From positions 1-7,483 of the forward strand of contig URZX01000053.1 in the NCBI GenBank assembly GCA_900552455.1: DNA of 7,483 nt. The letters are read 5' to 3'. The notes under the pieces were generated by a model, which saw only the letters and a program-made list of their open reading frames with translations, ran no database searches and was not told the DNA's origin. This DNA is from an uncultured Peptococcaceae bacterium. Lineage in GTDB: Bacteria; Bacillota; Peptococcia; Peptococcales; Peptococcaceae. The number at the start of each line of letters is the position of its first letter. Positions within the stretch are counted from its first letter, which is position 1. This document shows, piece by piece, positions 5,695 through 7,483 of this stretch. The position numbers and the translations under genes were made by a program.

Positions 5695-6518
5695 TGCCGG
5701 AGCTGCCAGAAGTTGAAACCGTCTGTCGCGGTCTGCGGGCGCAGATTTTGGGCCGGCGCATCGAGGGCGTGGAGGTGCGGAACGCCGCCGTCATCCACCA
5801 GAACCTTGCGCCGGAGGAGTTTGCTGCGCGCTTGAGGGGGCGCAGCATCTGCGGTGTTGAACGCCGCGGCAAATACATTCTCATCGTTCTCGATCAGGGC
5901 TGGCTCGTCTGCCATCTGCGCATGACCGGCAAGCTCCTCGTGCGTGCGCAGGAGGCTGCGCCGGAGCTGCATACGCACGTGGTCTTCGCCCTTGACGGCG
6001 GCCTCGCCCTGCATTACAACGACGTGCGCCGTTTCGGCGGATTCACCTGGAGCGACAGCGATCCGCGCGCGCTGGCGCCGCTTTCTGCGCTCGGGCCGGA
6101 GCCGCTGGAGGAGGATTTCGACGCAGCCTATCTTTACGCTTCCGCACGCGGACGCAAACGCCCCGTCAAGTCGCACATCCTCGACCAGGGCGTCGTCGCC
6201 GGGATCGGCAACATCTACGCCGACGAGATCCTCTTTCGCGCCGGTGTGCGTCCGAAAAAGAGCGCCGCGCGTCTGACGAAAGCAGAGTGCGCCGCCATTG
6301 TGCGCGCCACAAAGGAGATCCTCGCCGAGGCCATCTGCGCCGGCGGCAGCACCATCCGCGATTATGTCGACAGCAGCATGCGCGCCGGCAGCTTTCAGCT
6401 CGCGCATCAGGTGTATGGCCGCGCGGGGAAACCGTGTTATAGCTGCGGCAGCATTCTCAAAAGCGTCACGGTCGGCGGGCGCTCGAGCGTGTACTGCCCA
6501 CACTGTCAGAAAAGCTAG
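5694..6518 (+). CDS. mutM: Formamidopyrimidine-DNA glycosylase (Fpg), 274 aa
   Basis: The ATG shares one base with the polA stop, so translation is probably coupled. The N-terminus MPELPEVE supplies the catalytic proline (P2 after Met removal) and E3/E6. K60 (RRGKYI) is the conserved lysine of the active site. NDVRRFG (109-115), DQGVVAGIGNIYADE (164-178, N173 contacting DNA) and GGSTIRDYV (217-225) mark the helix-two-turn-helix core. A C-terminal zinc finger has C248, C251, C268 and C271, with R263 in its loop. The enzyme excises 8-oxoguanine and ring-opened purines and nicks the abasic site by beta/delta elimination. The next step, gap filling, is done by the product of the gene upstream. 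Length and residues are complete. Confidence 0.98.
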   Translation: MPELPEVETVCRGLRAQILGRRIEGVEVRNAAVIHQNLAPEEFAARLRGRSICGVERRGKYILIVLDQGWLVCHLRMTGKLLVRAQEAAPELHTHVVFALDGGLALHYNDVRRFGGFTWSDSDPRALAPLSALGPEPLEEDFDAAYLYASARGRKRPVKSHILDQGVVAGIGNIYADEILFRAGVRPKKSAARLTKAECAAIVRATKEILAEAICAGGSTIRDYVDSSMRAGSFQLAHQVYGRAGKPCYSCGSILKSVTVGGRSSVYCPHCQKS

Positions 6519-6528
6519 GAGGCGCCCA

Positions 6529-7104
6529 ATGATCATCGGACTTACAGGAGGCATCGCCTCAGGAAAAACCCTCGTCAGCGATTATCTCAAAGGGCTCGGC
6601 TATCCCGTTGTCGATGCCGATCTGCTCTCGCGCGAGGTCATGGCTCAGCCAGAAACGCTGGCGGCTGTGCGCGCCGCTTTTGGCGACGGCGTTTTCTGCG
6701 CCGACGGCAGCCTCGACCGCGCCGCCCTTGCGCGCCGCGTGTTCAGCGATCCCCAGGCGCGGCAAAGGCTCGATACCATCACCCATCCAGCCATAGAAAA
6801 ACTGGCGCAGGCGCGCTTCGCAGAATACGGCGGGGCGCCGCTCGTCTTTTTCGTCGTGCCGCTGCTTTACGAAAGCGGCATGGACGCCCTCTGCGACCGC
6901 GTCTGGCTCGTTCACGCCGACGCAGCGCTGCGGGAAAAGCGCCTGATGGCGCGGGACGCGATCGACGCCGACTACGCCCGCCAGAAGATCGCCGCCCAGA
7001 TGAGCGAGGAAGAACGCCTCGCCCGCGGGCCGCGCGTGCTCACAAACGACGGCGACAGCGCCCATTTGTATGAGCAGATTCAAACTTTCTTAAAAAATCC
7101 GTAA
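6529..7104 (+). CDS. coaE: Dephospho-CoA kinase, 191 aa
   Basis: AGGAGG (6517-6522) overlaps the mutM stop and sits 6 nt before ATG 6529. GGIASGKT (7-14) is the P-loop, followed by VVDAD (27-31) for substrate binding, THPAI (85-89), PLLYESG (111-117) and a basic lid segment REKRLMAR (135-142). It phosphorylates the 3'-hydroxyl of dephospho-CoA with ATP, the last step of coenzyme A synthesis in the cytosol. Its place behind polA and mutM is a recurring Firmicutes arrangement rather than a functional link to repair. It is the last gene of the operon. No hairpin terminator is visible between its stop and the tRNA promoter 18 nt on, so read-through into the tRNA is likely. Confidence 0.97.
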   Translation: MIIGLTGGIASGKTLVSDYLKGLGYPVVDADLLSREVMAQPETLAAVRAAFGDGVFCADGSLDRAALARRVFSDPQARQRLDTITHPAIEKLAQARFAEYGGAPLVFFVVPLLYESGMDALCDRVWLVHADAALREKRLMARDAIDADYARQKIAAQMSEEERLARGPRVLTNDGDSAHLYEQIQTFLKNP

Positions 7105-7122
7105 AAAATCTCGAAAAAAGTG

Positions 7123-7151
7123 TTGACGAAACCGTTTTCATTTCGTATAAT
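7123..7151 (+). promoter_or_regulatory. Promoter of tRNA-Leu
   Basis: TTGACG (7123-7128) and a perfect TATAAT (7146-7151) are 17 bp apart. Expected start is near 7157-7159, about 38 nt before the mature tRNA end. Confidence 0.85.
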
Positions 7152-7155
7152 AAAT

Positions 7156-7186
7156 CTCGTCGCTGAGGGATGACCGAAGCGGCGAG
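7156..7186 (+). other. Hairpin in the tRNA-Leu 5' leader
   Basis: CTCGTCGCT (7156-7164) pairs over 9 bp with AGCGGCGAG (7178-7186), including one T-G pair, around a 13-nt loop. It covers nearly the whole leader that RNase P would remove. No T run follows, so it is not a terminator. Confidence 0.55.
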
Positions 7187-7195
7187 AATCACCAA

Positions 7196-7277
7196 GCGGT
7201 GGTGGCGGAATTGGCATACGCGCACGTTTGAGGGGCGTGTGAGGCAACTCGTACGGGTTCAAGTCCCGTCCACCGCA
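7196..7277 (+). tRNA. tRNA-Leu, anticodon GAG
   Basis: A full class II cloverleaf can be drawn. The acceptor is GCGGTGG (7196-7202) with CCACCGC (7270-7276), with discriminator A at 7277. The D arm stem is GCG/CGC (7205-7207/7219-7221) with GG in the loop. The anticodon stem is CACGT/GCGTG (7223-7227/7235-7239) with loop TTGAGGG and anticodon GAG at 7230-7232. The long variable arm is GAG-GCAA-CTC, and the T arm is ACGGG-TTCAAGT-CCCGT. Anticodon GAG reads CUC and CUU. The CCA end is not encoded (AGT follows), so CCA-adding enzyme must supply it. Confidence 0.96.
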
Positions 7278-7280
7278 GTA

Positions 7281-7312
7281 AGCAACAGTCGCTATCGACT
7301 GTTGCTTTTTTT
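7281..7312 (+). terminator. Intrinsic terminator of tRNA-Leu
   Basis: A perfect 11-bp stem, AGCAACAGTCG (7281-7291) with CGACTGTTGCT (7296-7306), has a CTAT loop and is followed by an uninterrupted run of seven T. Confidence 0.97.
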
Positions 7313-7326
7313 GTGTGCTTCATATG

Positions 7327-7355
7327 TTGACAACGTTACGTAAAACAGATACAAT
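7327..7355 (+). promoter_or_regulatory. Promoter of tuf
   Basis: A perfect TTGACA (7327-7332) and TACAAT (7350-7355, one mismatch) are 17 bp apart, directly behind the tRNA terminator. The expected leader is about 68 nt. It carries a small hairpin TCGTC-AGAA-GACGA (7394-7407) just before the ribosome site AAGGAGGA (7413-7420). Confidence 0.88.
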
Positions 7356-7429
7356 CAAACTATTGGAAATAGCTAAACTTTATCCAGCTGTTATCGTCAG
7401 AAGACGACTATTAAGGAGGAATTTCTGAA

Positions 7430-7483
7430 ATGGCAAAAGAAACTTTCCAGCGTACTAAACCACACGTAAACATCGGTACCATC
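7430..7483 (+). CDS. tuf: Elongation factor Tu, N-terminal 18 codons (continues outside window)
   Basis: ATG 7430 lies 9 nt after a near-perfect AAGGAGGA. The visible protein MAKETFQRTKPHVNIGTI is the conserved N-terminus of EF-Tu, ending just before the expected GHVDHGKT nucleotide-binding loop. EF-Tu delivers aminoacyl-tRNA to the ribosome as a GTP complex. Codons (CGT, CCA, GTA, GGT) are those of a highly expressed gene. The gene has its own promoter and is not preceded by fusA, so it is outside the usual str operon order, perhaps as one of two tuf copies. Confidence 0.95.
   Translation, partial: MAKETFQRTKPHVNIGTI

Noticed and set aside
5541..6554. Minus-strand open frame of 337 codons across mutM
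   Set aside because: It is antisense to polA, mutM and the start of coaE, all of which have complete active-site motifs. No independent support.

Overview
The window reads as a chromosomal segment of a GC-rich Bacillota. The evidence is a surface protein ending in three S-layer homology (SLH) repeats, a polA-mutM-coaE gene order of Firmicutes type, strong sigma-A-like promoters with 17-bp spacers, and AGGAGG ribosome binding sites. An SLH-bearing Negativicutes such as an Acidaminococcus or Selenomonas relative would fit, but that is a guess from general features and not a match. No plasmid, phage or transposase gene is visible.

Layout. (1) 1-760, plus strand: the 3' end of a secreted InlB-like/SLH surface protein gene. 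(2) 761-890, plus strand: a promoter, a predicted H-type RNA pseudoknot and an intrinsic terminator, which together look like a small RNA gene or an elaborate 3' UTR. (3) 891-2602, minus strand: an accessory block with a DUF4143-type AAA ATPase gene and a 62-codon orphan gene that has its own promoter. Each is followed by a copy of a short repeat; one copy forms a long hairpin and the other has lost it. (4) 2603-2815: a divergent intergenic region with three and a half 32-bp tandem repeats lying between two opposed promoters. (5) 2816-7104, plus strand: a tightly packed operon of GIY-YIG nuclease-like protein, DNA polymerase I, Fpg glycosylase (mutM) and dephospho-CoA kinase (coaE), whose genes overlap or nearly touch. 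(6) 7123-7312: a promoter, tRNA-Leu(GAG) and terminator unit. (7) 7327-7483: promoter, leader and first 18 codons of tuf (EF-Tu).

How the genes fit together. The operon joins three DNA-maintenance functions with a coenzyme A biosynthesis step. Fpg removes oxidised bases, Pol I fills the gap and removes the 5' flap, and the GIY-YIG protein is a small nuclease-fold protein of unproven role. The right end is translation machinery with its own strong promoters. Everything in the operon, the tRNA and tuf is ordinary housekeeping. The less explained material is between 761 and 2760: the pseudoknot RNA, the gene-tail repeats, the orphan gene and the 32-bp repeat array. No stretch over 300 bases lacks an annotated gene.
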